From assembly GCA_945881965.1 (NCBI GenBank), contig CAMCVS010000018.1, positions 1 through 45,712 on the forward strand: a stretch of 45,712 bases of DNA, given 5' to 3'. The notes under the pieces were generated by a model. That model ran no database searches. It saw only the letters and a list, made by a program, of their open reading frames with translations, and was not told the DNA's origin. The translations under genes were made by a program, and so were the position numbers. Shown piece after piece: positions 9,078 to 17,527 of this stretch (its first letter is position 1; each line of letters starts with the position of its first letter). This DNA comes from Paracoccus haematequi (lineage in GTDB: Bacteria; Pseudomonadota; Alphaproteobacteria; Rhodobacterales; Rhodobacteraceae).

Positions 9078-9764
9078 ATGCCCGATTACGTGATCAGCCC
9101 GCCGCCTGTCGTGACCCTGCCCATCGACGGGTCGGATGCGGTGTTTCCGGTGCGGCGCGTCTATTGCATCGGGCGCAACTACGCCGCCCATGCCATTGAA
9201 ATGGGGCATGACCCGAACCGCGAGCCGCCGTTTTTCTTTCAGAAAAACCCCAACAACCTGACCACTGGCGAAAGTTTCCGGTATCCGGACCAGACATCGG
9301 ATGTGCATCATGAGGTCGAGCTGATCGTAGCGCTGAAATCAGGTGGCACCAATATTCCGGTGGATCAGGCGCTGGACCATGTCTGGGGTTACGCGGTCGG
9401 TCTGGACATGACGCGGCGCGATTTGCAAAGCACCGCCAAAGAGATGGGGCGGCCGTGGGAAATCGGCAAAGCCTTTGAGGAATCGGCTCCGATGGGGCCA
9501 CTGCGCGCCGTGGCGGATGTGGGGCATCCGGCGGCGGGGCTGGTGCAACTGACCGTGAATGGTGTGGTGAAACAGACGGGCGACCTGAACCAGATGATCT
9601 GGAAAGTGCCCGAGATGATCGCCTATCTGTCTGATTACTTTGAACTTGCCGCCGGTGACGTGATCATGACTGGCACGCCTGCCGGGGTTGGCCCGGTGGT
9701 GCGCGGCGATGTGATGGTGTGTCATGTTGCTGGCGTGGGTGACCTGACGGTGACCGTGGTGTGA
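9078..9764 (+). CDS. fumarylacetoacetate hydrolase family protein (fumarylpyruvate-hydrolase-like)
   Basis: A 228-residue FAH-fold hydrolase acting on acylpyruvates or related 2,4-diketo acids. Catalytic H38 (GRNYAAH) and the divalent-metal ligands E79, E81 (HHEVEL) and D110 (GLDMTRRD) are all present, as is the C-terminal TGTPAGVGPV loop. The block REPPFFFQK and GRPWEIGKAF resemble fumarylpyruvate hydrolases of the gentisate pathway, so that is the favoured activity. No gentisate dioxygenase is nearby. The start at ATG 9078 has AAGGAG 8 nt upstream; an 18-codon in-frame extension is rejected. It lies between two GntR regulators, 12 nt before the convergent stop of the second. Confidence 0.88.
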   Translation: MPDYVISPPPVVTLPIDGSDAVFPVRRVYCIGRNYAAHAIEMGHDPNREPPFFFQKNPNNLTTGESFRYPDQTSDVHHEVELIVALKSGGTNIPVDQALDHVWGYAVGLDMTRRDLQSTAKEMGRPWEIGKAFEESAPMGPLRAVADVGHPAAGLVQLTVNGVVKQTGDLNQMIWKVPEMIAYLSDYFELAAGDVIMTGTPAGVGPVVRGDVMVCHVAGVGDLTVTVV

Positions 9765-9776
9765 CGTCTGCGGCGG

Positions 9777-10454
9777 TCAGCCCGCAAGGGCTGGCAGCAC
9801 CCGCGCGCGCACCGATTCGAGGTGTTCGCGCATCCGCTGCGATGCCATGCCCGCGTCGCGCGCCGCAATCGCGGCACATATCGCCTCATGTTCGGCAAAG
9901 CTGGAATGGTCGCGCGGCGGCAGTTTGCTGGACCGCAACTGGCCCCAAACCGTCGAACGGCGCACCACATTCAGGATATCGAACAGGTGAACCAACAACT
10001 TGTTGTGGGTCGCCTTGGCGATTGCGGAATGCAGGTTGTTGTCCCACGCCTCATAGCTGCGCCAGTCGGTGGCGGCGCGGCAGCGCTGGCTGCAAGCGTT
10101 GATGTCATCCATGTCCGATCTGGTGCCGTGGATCGCGGCCAGTCGCGCCAGTTCAGGCTCGATCGCCAGCCGCGCCAGCACGACCTGTGACGGGCTGGCC
10201 AGTTCGCCCAGATAGGCCACATCGGCCAGGTTCAGCACCGGACGCGCGCCGATGAAGGTGCCACGCCCGACATGCCGCCAGATCAGCCCGTCGTGTTCCA
10301 ACTGCGCCAAGGCCTTGCGCAACTCGTTCCGCGTGACGCCGAATTGCAGGCTGAGATCGCGTTCGGGGGGCAGACGGTCATTGTGATTGAACCGACCTGC
10401 GGCGATGAAATGCTTGATCCGTTCGATCAAAGACAGCGCATCCGGGGCATCCAT
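9777..10454 (-). CDS. FadR-subfamily GntR transcriptional regulator (FCD domain)
   Basis: A 225-residue regulator. The winged helix (DRLPPERDLSLQFGVTRNEL through WRHVGRGTFI) occupies residues 26-68. The FCD domain follows, with ligands D138, H142, H189 and H211. It is divergent from the FAH/ABC-importer operon starting at 10665 and very probably its repressor. A perfect inverted repeat ACCAAT-N6-ATTGGT starts 6 nt upstream of its ATG, which fits autoregulation. The effector is presumably an acid carried by the importer or made by the hydrolase (inference). Confidence 0.9.
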   Translation of the reverse strand: MDAPDALSLIERIKHFIAAGRFNHNDRLPPERDLSLQFGVTRNELRKALAQLEHDGLIWRHVGRGTFIGARPVLNLADVAYLGELASPSQVVLARLAIEPELARLAAIHGTRSDMDDINACSQRCRAATDWRSYEAWDNNLHSAIAKATHNKLLVHLFDILNVVRRSTVWGQLRSSKLPPRDHSSFAEHEAICAAIAARDAGMASQRMREHLESVRARVLPALAG

Positions 10455-10459
10455 CGCCG

Positions 10460-10477
10460 ACCAATCCCTTCATTGGT
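10460..10477. promoter_or_regulatory. FCD-type GntR operator candidate ACCAAT-N6-ATTGGT
   Basis: A perfect 6-bp inverted repeat, ACCAATCCCTTCATTGGT, directly between the proposed -10 and the start codon of the GntR gene. FadR/PdhR/LldR-type regulators recognise TTGGT/ACCAA half-sites, so it fits the neighbouring regulator. A second, imperfect pair (AACCA 10579-10583, TGGTT 10593-10597) lies on the side of the hydrolase operon. Confidence 0.55.
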
Positions 10478-10486
10478 TGCTTTCAC

Positions 10487-10515
10487 ATTCTAGGCACAGA
10501 CACGAAACCTGTTTA
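10487..10515 (-). promoter_or_regulatory. possible promoter of the second GntR gene
   Basis: On the minus strand: TAAACA (10515-10510), 17 nt, then TAGAAT (10492-10487). The predicted start of transcription falls just before the ACCAAT-N6-ATTGGT repeat, so bound regulator would block initiation. The -35 is weak. Confidence 0.35.
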
Positions 10516-10664
10516 GCATCTGGAAAACTGCAATACGAATCCGCTGCGCCGCGCAAGGGTTGCCCGCCTTAGACCTGCAACCAATCTAGACATGGTTGGC
10601 GCATTGGTCTAGCCTGGCGGCCCTGTTATGGCCTTGAACCCACCCGCAACAGGAGCTTTCACCC

Positions 10665-11591
10665 ATGCGTTTTGCCACAGTCTCGACCGGTGCCGGATCG
10701 CTTTGCGCGGTGCAACTTGAAAACGGACAATTCCTGCCGGTCGCGAGCGCGGCCCACGCGGCAGGTGTCACCGATGCGGCGGTGCTGGACGGGTCGATGC
10801 AGGCGCTGATCACAGGCGGCGACGCCGCACTGTCCGCCCTTGCCCCTGTGCTGGCGCGCGCAAATGCCGGGGACACCGCGCTGACGGCGCTGGCGCTGAC
10901 CGATCCGGTGCTGCTGGCCCCGCTGCCGCGCCCCGCCAAGAACGTGTTCTGCGTCGGGCGCAACTATGCCGAACATATCGCCGAAGGCGCGCGAGCACAG
11001 AATACCGTGATCGCCGTGACCGAAGTGCCGGTGTATTTCACCAAGCCGCCGACCGCCGTTATCGGACCTGACGCCAGTATCCCGGTGTTTCCGCATGTCT
11101 CTGCCGCTATCGACTATGAGGTCGAACTTGCCGTGATCATCGGCATTGCGGGCCGCGATATCGCCAAGGATCGCGCCTATGACCATATCTGGGGCTACAC
11201 GATCCTGAACGACATCACCGCGCGCGATGTGCAGCGTCGCCACGGCGGACAATTCTTCAAGGGCAAGGGTCTGGACGGGTCCTGCCCGCTGGGTCCGGTG
11301 ATCGTCACCAAGGATGAACTGGCCGATCCGCAGAACCTTGGCCTGCGCTGCCTTGTCAATGGCGACCTGCGCCAGAACGGCAATACCGCGCAGATGATCT
11401 TTGACATCCCCACGCTGGTCGAATCGCTGTCCGCGGGTCTGACGCTGGAACCCGGCGATATTCTGGCCACCGGAACGCCCTCGGGCGTCGGCTATGCGAT
11501 GACCCCGCCGCAGTTTCTGAAAGACGGCGATGTGGTTGTCTGCGAAATTGACGGAATCGGACGTCTGACCAACCCGGTCCACAACGTCTGA
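10665..11591 (+). CDS. fumarylacetoacetate hydrolase family protein
   Basis: A 308-residue protein with an N-terminal extension of about 85 residues followed by the FAH catalytic domain. The catalytic His is in GRNYAEH (H104). Metal ligands are E152 and E154 (DYEVEL) and D183 (LNDITARD). The loops KGLDGSCPLGPV and TGTPSGVGYAM are intact. The family includes 2-keto-4-pentenoate hydratase and 2-hydroxyhepta-2,4-diene-1,7-dioate isomerase; the exact reaction is not decided. AGGAG lies 9 nt before the ATG. It is the first gene of an operon with an ABC importer, so the imported compound or its product is likely the substrate. Confidence 0.88.
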   Translation: MRFATVSTGAGSLCAVQLENGQFLPVASAAHAAGVTDAAVLDGSMQALITGGDAALSALAPVLARANAGDTALTALALTDPVLLAPLPRPAKNVFCVGRNYAEHIAEGARAQNTVIAVTEVPVYFTKPPTAVIGPDASIPVFPHVSAAIDYEVELAVIIGIAGRDIAKDRAYDHIWGYTILNDITARDVQRRHGGQFFKGKGLDGSCPLGPVIVTKDELADPQNLGLRCLVNGDLRQNGNTAQMIFDIPTLVESLSAGLTLEPGDILATGTPSGVGYAMTPPQFLKDGDVVVCEIDGIGRLTNPVHNV

Positions 11592-11655
11592 CCACAACCG
11601 GCCAGCAGAGCCGGACACAAGACCTGAAAAACTGAACATTCTGGGAGGAAATGTG

Positions 11656-12684
11656 ATGCTGAACAGACGTATCTTTACGGCCCTCATGGCCAGCGCGCTT
11701 GCGCTGTCACCGTTGGGAATTGCCACCATGGCATCGGCGCAGGCGCTGACAAAGGTGACCTTTGTGCAGCCCAGCCCGTCGGCCATCAACTCGTTCAACG
11801 TGTTCGTGGCCATCGGCGAAGGCTATTTCGCCGAAGAAGGTCTGGACGTGAAGGTCGAGGCGATCAACGGCTCGGGCGCGGTGCTGCAGGCGCTGTCCTC
11901 GGGTCAGGCCCAGTTTGGCCGTCCCGGCCCCGGCCCGGTTCTGGCCGCGCGCGGACGCGATGTGGATGTGGTATTCATCTACAACTTTGCCGCCAAGTCG
12001 AACTTTGGCGTCGTGGTTCCGGCGGACAGCCCGGTCAAGGCCCCGACCGACCTCAAGGGCAAGGTGATCGGCACCGGCACGGCAGACGGCGCCGAAGTGG
12101 GCTTTGCCCGCAACGTGATGTCCGGCTCGGGCATGAAGGACGGCACGGATTACACTTTCCTGACCGTGGGCGACGGCGGTCCGGCCACGGCGGCGTTCTC
12201 GTCTGGCGAAATTCAGGCCTATTCCGCCTCGACCGCCGATGCCGCGATCCTGAACCAGCGGGGCGTCCCGGTGCGCGAAATCACCCCGCCGGAATATCAG
12301 CGCTTCTTCGGCAACGGCTTTGTGACGATGGGCGACACCATCCGCAACAATCCCGAACTGGTGGAAAAGTTCGTCCGCGCCATCCATCGCGGCCATGTCT
12401 TTGCGCTGGATGACGCCAACCGCGCCAAGGTGCTGGCACATATGGCCACCGCCAACCCGCAGGAAAGCGAGGACACCGCTTTCGCCGCCGCCCTGTTCGA
12501 CGCCGTCAAAGCCAAGACGGTGCCGGTCGATATGACCAACGGCCTTGGCTATCAGCCGCCCGAAGTCTGGGAAGAATGGCAGGCCACGCAGATCGCGGGC
12601 GGTGAATTGAAAGCCGCGCTGCCCGATCTGACCGCCGCCTATACCAATGACTTCACCCTGAAAGTGAACGGGAGCAAGAAGTGA
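11656..12684 (+). CDS. ABC transporter substrate-binding protein (NMT1/SsuA/ThiY type)
   Basis: A 342-residue periplasmic receptor. It has a signal peptide of about 28 residues (hydrophobic core ALMASALALSPLGIATM, cleavage likely after ASAQA), then TKVTFVQPSPSAINSF and VAIGEGYFAEEGLDVKVE. That last block, with an approaching-end GYFxxEGL motif, is typical of the NMT1/SsuA class. GGAGG lies 7 nt before the ATG at 11656. Family members bind thiamine precursors, sulfonates, nitrate or aromatic acids. The neighbouring hydrolase points to an organic acid. Its stop overlaps the next start as TGATG. Confidence 0.9.
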   Translation: MLNRRIFTALMASALALSPLGIATMASAQALTKVTFVQPSPSAINSFNVFVAIGEGYFAEEGLDVKVEAINGSGAVLQALSSGQAQFGRPGPGPVLAARGRDVDVVFIYNFAAKSNFGVVVPADSPVKAPTDLKGKVIGTGTADGAEVGFARNVMSGSGMKDGTDYTFLTVGDGGPATAAFSSGEIQAYSASTADAAILNQRGVPVREITPPEYQRFFGNGFVTMGDTIRNNPELVEKFVRAIHRGHVFALDDANRAKVLAHMATANPQESEDTAFAAALFDAVKAKTVPVDMTNGLGYQPPEVWEEWQATQIAGGELKAALPDLTAAYTNDFTLKVNGSKK

Positions 12685-13493
12685 TGCAGGCTGTCGCAGC
12701 CGCCACCGGTCAGGCCGCCACCGCTGGCGATCCTGTCTATGAGCTGCGCAATGTGGGCAAGACCTATGCCCGCAACGCGATCACCGCTTTGGAAGGGGTC
12801 AACCTGACCCTGACCAAGGGCAGCTTTTCAGCTGTCATCGGGTCCAGTGGCTGCGGCAAGTCGACGTTGTTGAAAATCATGTCGGGATTGATCCCGCCAT
12901 CCACGGGGCGGGTGGTGTTGCAAAACCGCCCCGTGACCGGCCCGCGCCGCGACATCGGCATGATGTTTCAACAGGCGACGCTGTTTCCTTGGCGCACCAC
13001 GCTGGAAAACATCGTGCTGCCGATCGAAATTCGCGATGGCAAGGCCGCTGCCCGCGCTGCCCAGACGCAGGCCCGCGCGCTCTTGGAACTGGTCGGGCTG
13101 AAGGGGTTTGAACATACCTATCCCGGTGAACTGTCGGGCGGCATGGCGCAGCGCGCGTCGATCTGCCGGATGCTGATCACCGAACCCGCCGTGCTGCTGC
13201 TGGACGAGCCATTTTCGGCGCTGGACGAATTGACCCGCGATTTCATGAACATGGAATTGCAGCGCATCTGCACCACGCGCAACGCAACCGCCTTTCTGGT
13301 CACCCATTCGATCCCCGAGGCGGTGATCCTGTCGGACGTGGTCTATGTGATGAAACCGCGCCCCGGCCGCATCGCCGAGGTGGTGACCATCGACCTGCCG
13401 CGTCCGCGCACGCTTGATATGATGACAACCCCGAAATTCGGCGCACTGGTGGAACACATCCGCAGCCGACTGGACAAGGAGGCGTTCATATGA
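12684..13493 (+). CDS. ABC transporter ATP-binding protein (SsuB/TauB type)
   Basis: A 269-residue ATPase of the importer. Walker A is GSSGCGKST, the Q-loop MMFQQATLFPW, the signature LSGGMAQRAS, Walker B VLLLDEPFSALDE, and the H-loop THSIPEA. The start ATG at 12684 overlaps the previous stop by one base, with GGGAG upstream. Its end overlaps the permease start as ATGA. Complete and expected to be active. Confidence 0.93.
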   Translation: MQAVAAATGQAATAGDPVYELRNVGKTYARNAITALEGVNLTLTKGSFSAVIGSSGCGKSTLLKIMSGLIPPSTGRVVLQNRPVTGPRRDIGMMFQQATLFPWRTTLENIVLPIEIRDGKAAARAAQTQARALLELVGLKGFEHTYPGELSGGMAQRASICRMLITEPAVLLLDEPFSALDELTRDFMNMELQRICTTRNATAFLVTHSIPEAVILSDVVYVMKPRPGRIAEVVTIDLPRPRTLDMMTTPKFGALVEHIRSRLDKEAFI

Positions 13494-14356
13494 CCGACAT
13501 TGACCAGAACACATTGGGGGCCATCGACGCGGAGGGCGATACCGTCTGGACCGAACAGACAAGCTGGCTGGACCGGGTGCCGCGCGCCATCCAGATGCTG
13601 TTCGTGTTCGTGGTGTTCATTGCGCTGTGGGATATGGTAACACGGTTCGGCTTTGTCAGCCGGATCATCCTGCCGACCCCGTGGGAAACCGGCAATGACC
13701 TGATCTTTGTCGGGCGCAATCTGGTGACCGGGGGCTATATGCTGGCCGCGCTGTGGATCACTCTGCAAGAGGTTTTCTATGGCTTTCTGCTGGCGCTGGC
13801 CATCGGGTTCAGCCTTGGGGTGATCGTCGGCGAAACCGCTTTCGGCGAACGTGCGATCATGCCTTATCTGGTCGCAATCGACACCATGCCCAAGGTGGCC
13901 TTTGCGCCGTTGTTCGTGGCCTGGCTTGGATTTGACATCGACAGCAAGGTGGCGCTAGCAGCCTTCATTGCCACATTCCCGATCATCGTCGGCACGGCGG
14001 CGGGTCTGCATGCGGCCGATACCAACAGCCGCAACCTGTTCAAGACGATGGGCGCGTCGCGGTGGCAGACGCTGACCAAGATGAAACTGCCGATGGCCCT
14101 GCCGCAGATCTTTACCGGGCTTAAAATCGCCTCGGTCGGGGTGATGGCGGGCGCGATCACCGGCGAGTTTCTGGGCGGCGGCAAAGGCTTTGGCGAATTG
14201 ATCCGCACCGCCGCCAGCCAGTTGAACACGCCGCGGGTGTTTTCGCTGATCCTGTATCTGTCGGTGGTCGGTCTTGGGCTGTTTGCACTGGTGTCTTGGT
14301 TGCAAGGCCGCGTGGTGTTCTGGCAGAAGAACCGGCTGTCATCCTCGTCAGAGTGA
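13490..14356 (+). CDS. ABC transporter permease (SsuC/TauC type)
   Basis: A 288-residue inner-membrane permease of the BPD type. An N-terminal cytosolic stretch of about 35 residues precedes the first hydrophobic segment (MLFVFVVFIALWDMV). The EAA-like coupling loop is in NLFKTMGASRWQTLTKMKLPMALPQI (read as two blocks around GASRWQ). It starts by ATGA overlap with the ATPase gene. With the receptor and ATPase it makes a full importer. It ends facing the sulfate-assimilation operon. Confidence 0.92.
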   Translation: MTDIDQNTLGAIDAEGDTVWTEQTSWLDRVPRAIQMLFVFVVFIALWDMVTRFGFVSRIILPTPWETGNDLIFVGRNLVTGGYMLAALWITLQEVFYGFLLALAIGFSLGVIVGETAFGERAIMPYLVAIDTMPKVAFAPLFVAWLGFDIDSKVALAAFIATFPIIVGTAAGLHAADTNSRNLFKTMGASRWQTLTKMKLPMALPQIFTGLKIASVGVMAGAITGEFLGGGKGFGELIRTAASQLNTPRVFSLILYLSVVGLGLFALVSWLQGRVVFWQKNRLSSSSE

Positions 14357-14378
14357 CATTTGGACCCTGTGGGGCGGA

Positions 14379-14819
14379 TTACCCCGCCGCCGGGCCTTGC
14401 GGCGCTTTGCGATACAGGCGTGACCGGTAATCATGGTCACGCCAGTTAGCGCGGGCCAGCCATTGCGCCTCGGGCTGGCGGGCGGCGAGGGTGGCGTCGA
14501 TTTCCACCTCGTCAAATCCCGCGCGCCGCGCCATCGCGTATTGATCGGCAAGGATATGGCCCCTTGCGCGCAGCCGACGGGTATATCCCATCGCGCGCAG
14601 CAGGCGTGCGATGGTAAAGCCGCGCCCGTCGGTAAAGGTCGGAAAATCGACCCGGATCAGCGGGATGGCGGGCAGATGCGCCAGCAGATCGCGCACATCC
14701 ACCGTGGAAGGCACATCCAGCGCGCCGCTGTTTAACGGAAGGTCCGCCAGCGCGACAAAACCCTGCCCCCAGTCGTCTGCGTGGAACCCGTCGTCGCGGA
14801 TGATGATGGCATGGGTCAT
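14379..14819 (-). CDS. DUF934 protein of the sulfite-reduction operon
   Basis: A 146-residue protein of family DUF934, which accompanies CysH and sulfite reductase in alphaproteobacteria. Its role is unproven; it may be an assembly or accessory factor. The conserved blocks LIRVDFPTFTDGRGFTIARL and GDILADQ-like RGHILADQYAMARRAGF are present. Last gene of the cys operon, 12 nt after cysH. It has no membrane segments or signal peptide. Confidence 0.85.
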   Translation of the reverse strand: MTHAIIIRDDGFHADDWGQGFVALADLPLNSGALDVPSTVDVRDLLAHLPAIPLIRVDFPTFTDGRGFTIARLLRAMGYTRRLRARGHILADQYAMARRAGFDEVEIDATLAARQPEAQWLARANWRDHDYRSRLYRKAPQGPAAG

Positions 14820-14831
14820 GGCAAGCGTCCT

Positions 14832-15569
14832 TCAGGCGGCAGAAGATTGGATCGGCACCACTTTGCCGTCCACAATGTGGATGCCGCATTCGTCCTTGGC
14901 CTGATCGCGCCAGCGGCCCGCGCGCGGGTCCTCGCCATCGCGGACGCGGGTGGTGCAGGGGGCGCAGCCGATGGACGGATAACCCTTGGCCACCAGCGGA
15001 TGCCGGGGCAGATCGTGCTGGGTCATGTAACCCTGCAAATCGGCTGTTGACCAATGCACCAGCGGGTTGATCTTGATCCGGCCCGCCGCATCCGCCTCGA
15101 CATAGTTTAACCTGGCGCGGCTAGACCCCTGAAAGCGTTTCCGCCCGTTGACCCAGGTGTCATAGGATGCCAGCGCGGCCTGCAACGGCGCGGTCTTGCG
15201 CAGCGCGCAGCAGGCGTCAGGGTCCGTCAGACGCAGCGCGCGCATCGGATCACGTGCCCGGATCGTTGCCGCATCGGCGCGGATCGTCTGTACATTGGTC
15301 AGACCCAGCCATTCTGTCACATCGCGCTGATAGGCCAGCGTTTCGGGAAACAGCATTTCGGTGTCGATGAACAGCACCGGCAACGCGCGGTCCAACTGCG
15401 CCAGCAGATGCAGCAACACCACCGATTCTGCGCCAAAGGATGACACCAAGGTGATCCGCCCCAGTTGCCTGTCGCACATCGCCAATTCCATCACGGTGGC
15501 TGCGTCATGCGGCGCAAAGCGCGCGTTCAGCGCCGCGACCCGCTGGTCTGTGGACAACTCAAGCGGCAT
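14832..15569 (-). CDS. cysH: phosphoadenylyl-/adenylyl-sulfate reductase
   Basis: A 245-residue reductase of assimilatory sulfate reduction that makes sulfite from an activated sulfate. Two cysteine pairs (DACCALRK and GCAPC) are those that bind a [4Fe-4S] cluster, so the enzyme is of the APS-reductase type rather than the cluster-free PAPS type. The catalytic ECGIH is near the C-terminus, and the SSFGAES nucleotide loop is present. The start MPLELSTD at 15569 overlaps the end of cysI by 11 nt and has GAGG 6 nt upstream. Confidence 0.93.
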   Translation of the reverse strand: MPLELSTDQRVAALNARFAPHDAATVMELAMCDRQLGRITLVSSFGAESVVLLHLLAQLDRALPVLFIDTEMLFPETLAYQRDVTEWLGLTNVQTIRADAATIRARDPMRALRLTDPDACCALRKTAPLQAALASYDTWVNGRKRFQGSSRARLNYVEADAAGRIKINPLVHWSTADLQGYMTQHDLPRHPLVAKGYPSIGCAPCTTRVRDGEDPRAGRWRDQAKDECGIHIVDGKVVPIQSSAA

Positions 15570-17226
15570 CGCTGGCCTCGGTGTCATACAGCATGGCCTT
15601 GAATGGCGCGGCCCCAAGGCGGCGGTAGGTTTCCAGAAACGTCTCGTCCGGCCCCGCGCGCAGGTCCAGATAGCCCGTCACCAGCCGTTCAATCGCGGGC
15701 ACGATGGCATCCGCCGCAAACCCCGGCCCGGTCTTTTCACCAATCGCCGCCGTTTCGGTGTGATCGCCGCCCAGCGTGATCTGATAGTTTTCAACCCCGG
15801 CGCGGTCCAATCCCAGAATCCCGATATGGCCGACATGATGATGGCCGCAGGCATTGATGCAGCCCGAAATCTTGATCTTGAGCGGGCCGATGGCCTGTTC
15901 CAGCCCCAGTTCGTCGAACCGGGTCGCGATGTCCTGGGCGATGGGGATCGACCGCGCGGTGGCAAGGCTGCAATAATCCATGCCGGGGCAGGCGATGATA
16001 TCGCTGATCAGGCCGATATTGGCCGTAGCCAGATCGGCACCCAGCAGCGCGGCATAGATCGCGGGCAGGTCGGATTTATGCACATGCGGCAGGATGACGT
16101 TCTGTTCATGGCTGATGCGCAATTCGTCGTGCCCATAGCGTTCCGCCAGATCGGCCATGACGCGCATTTGGTCGGACGTGGCATCCCCCGGTGTCGCGCC
16201 CTGCTTTTTCAATGAAATCGACACGATGGCATAACCATCCGCCTTATGCGCGGCAAGGTTGGTATCCGTCCACGACCGGAACACCGGGTCCGCCCGCCGC
16301 GCGGCGTCGTAGCCATCCGTGGGCGCAACGCGGAACACCGGCGGGGCGAAATGCCCTGCGATCTCGGACAGCATTTCCTGATCAAACCCGCTGAATCCGG
16401 GACGCAGGCGGGCATAGGTGTCGTCCACCTCGCCCTTGAACGCGTCCAGCCCGTTTTCGAACACGGTGATCTTGATGCGTGCCTTGTACTTGTTGTCGCG
16501 CCGGCCCATCAGATTGTAGGCGCTCAGGATCGCCTCAAGATAGGGCAGCAATTCGGCCTTGGGCAGGAAATCGCGGATGGTCTGCCCGATCATCGGGGTG
16601 CGCCCCAGACCGCCGCCCACGATCACCTCGAACCCCGGTTCGCCCCGATCATTGCGCACCATCCGCAGCCCGATATCATGCGCGCGCGTCACGGCGCGGT
16701 CATTGGGCGCGCCCGTGATGGCGATCTTGAACTTGCGCGGCAGGAATTGAAATTCGGGGTGATCCGTGGACCATTGCCGCAGCAATTCGGCCACCGGGCG
16801 CGGGTCTTCGATTTCGTCCGCAGCGGCACCGGCGAAATGGTCGGCGGTGACATTCCGGATGGTGTTGCCGCTGGTCTGGATCGCGTGCATCCCGACATCG
16901 GCCAGCGCCTGCAACATGTCGGGCACATCGCGCAGTTGCGGCCAGTTGAACTGAATGTTCTGGCGCGTGGTGAAATGGCCATAGCCCTTGTCCCAGCGAT
17001 CCGCGATCATCGCCAACTGCCGCATCTGGGTGGCGCTGAGGGTGCCATAGGGGATGGCCACCCGCAGCATATAGGCATGCAGTTGCAGATAGAGGCCATT
17101 CATCAGCCGCAGGGGGCGAAACTCTTCTTCGGTCAGCGATCCGTCGATACGGCGTCCCACCTGCGCCCGGAACTGCGCCACACGTTCGCGCAGAAACGCG
17201 TCGTCAAATTCGCTATAGCTATACAT
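15559..17226 (-). CDS. cysI: assimilatory nitrite/sulfite reductase, siroheme hemoprotein
   Basis: A 555-residue siroheme/[4Fe-4S] reductase making sulfide from sulfite. The four cluster cysteines appear as CPGMDYC and GCINACGHHHVG, with two ferrodoxin-like half domains around them. The start MYSYSEFDD overlaps the end of DUF2849 by 8 nt. Its place between siroheme synthase and cysH argues for sulfite rather than nitrite as the substrate. An N-terminal flavoprotein subunit (CysJ) is not present here, so electrons probably come from ferredoxin (inference). Confidence 0.92.
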   Translation of the reverse strand: MYSYSEFDDAFLRERVAQFRAQVGRRIDGSLTEEEFRPLRLMNGLYLQLHAYMLRVAIPYGTLSATQMRQLAMIADRWDKGYGHFTTRQNIQFNWPQLRDVPDMLQALADVGMHAIQTSGNTIRNVTADHFAGAAADEIEDPRPVAELLRQWSTDHPEFQFLPRKFKIAITGAPNDRAVTRAHDIGLRMVRNDRGEPGFEVIVGGGLGRTPMIGQTIRDFLPKAELLPYLEAILSAYNLMGRRDNKYKARIKITVFENGLDAFKGEVDDTYARLRPGFSGFDQEMLSEIAGHFAPPVFRVAPTDGYDAARRADPVFRSWTDTNLAAHKADGYAIVSISLKKQGATPGDATSDQMRVMADLAERYGHDELRISHEQNVILPHVHKSDLPAIYAALLGADLATANIGLISDIIACPGMDYCSLATARSIPIAQDIATRFDELGLEQAIGPLKIKISGCINACGHHHVGHIGILGLDRAGVENYQITLGGDHTETAAIGEKTGPGFAADAIVPAIERLVTGYLDLRAGPDETFLETYRRLGAAPFKAMLYDTEASDAA

Positions 17227-17527
17227 TACGGATATCCGCCTGTTTGCCGTGGGGATAGTTGGACGGGCCGCGGGTGCGGAACGCCTCGCGGAAATGCACG
17301 GGTTCGGGGCCGTGGGTGCCCATCCGGGCATCGGCCAGATAGGCGCCCACCACCACCGCCTTCTGATGCTGCGCGAACAGCAGGCGTATGGCGGCGTGGG
17401 CCTCGTCGTCGATCAACTCGGCCTCGGTCATGACGGGCGACCAGCGGTCATCGGCGGTCAACCAGACAGAATCGCCTGCGATCAGATGGTTGGCAGTGAC
17501 GACCTTGGGGATATAGGCGCGGCTCAT
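17219..17527 (-). CDS. DUF2849 protein
   Basis: A 102-residue protein of family DUF2849, found in alphaproteobacterial sulfate-assimilation operons. Blocks IPKVVTANHLIAGDSVWL and FAQHQKAVVVGAYLADAR are seen. It overlaps cysG by ATGA (start) and cysI by 8 nt (end), so it is tightly co-translated. Function unknown; possibly a small sulfite-reductase subunit or assembly partner (inference). Confidence 0.85.
   Translation of the reverse strand: MSRAYIPKVVTANHLIAGDSVWLTADDRWSPVMTEAELIDDEAHAAIRLLFAQHQKAVVVGAYLADARMGTHGPEPVHFREAFRTRGPSNYPHGKQADIRNV

Noticed and set aside
14366-14392. Possible hairpin GGCGG/CCGCC between the ABC permease and DUF934
   Set aside because: The stem is only 5 bp, has no T-run and overlaps the DUF934 stop; too weak to call a terminator.
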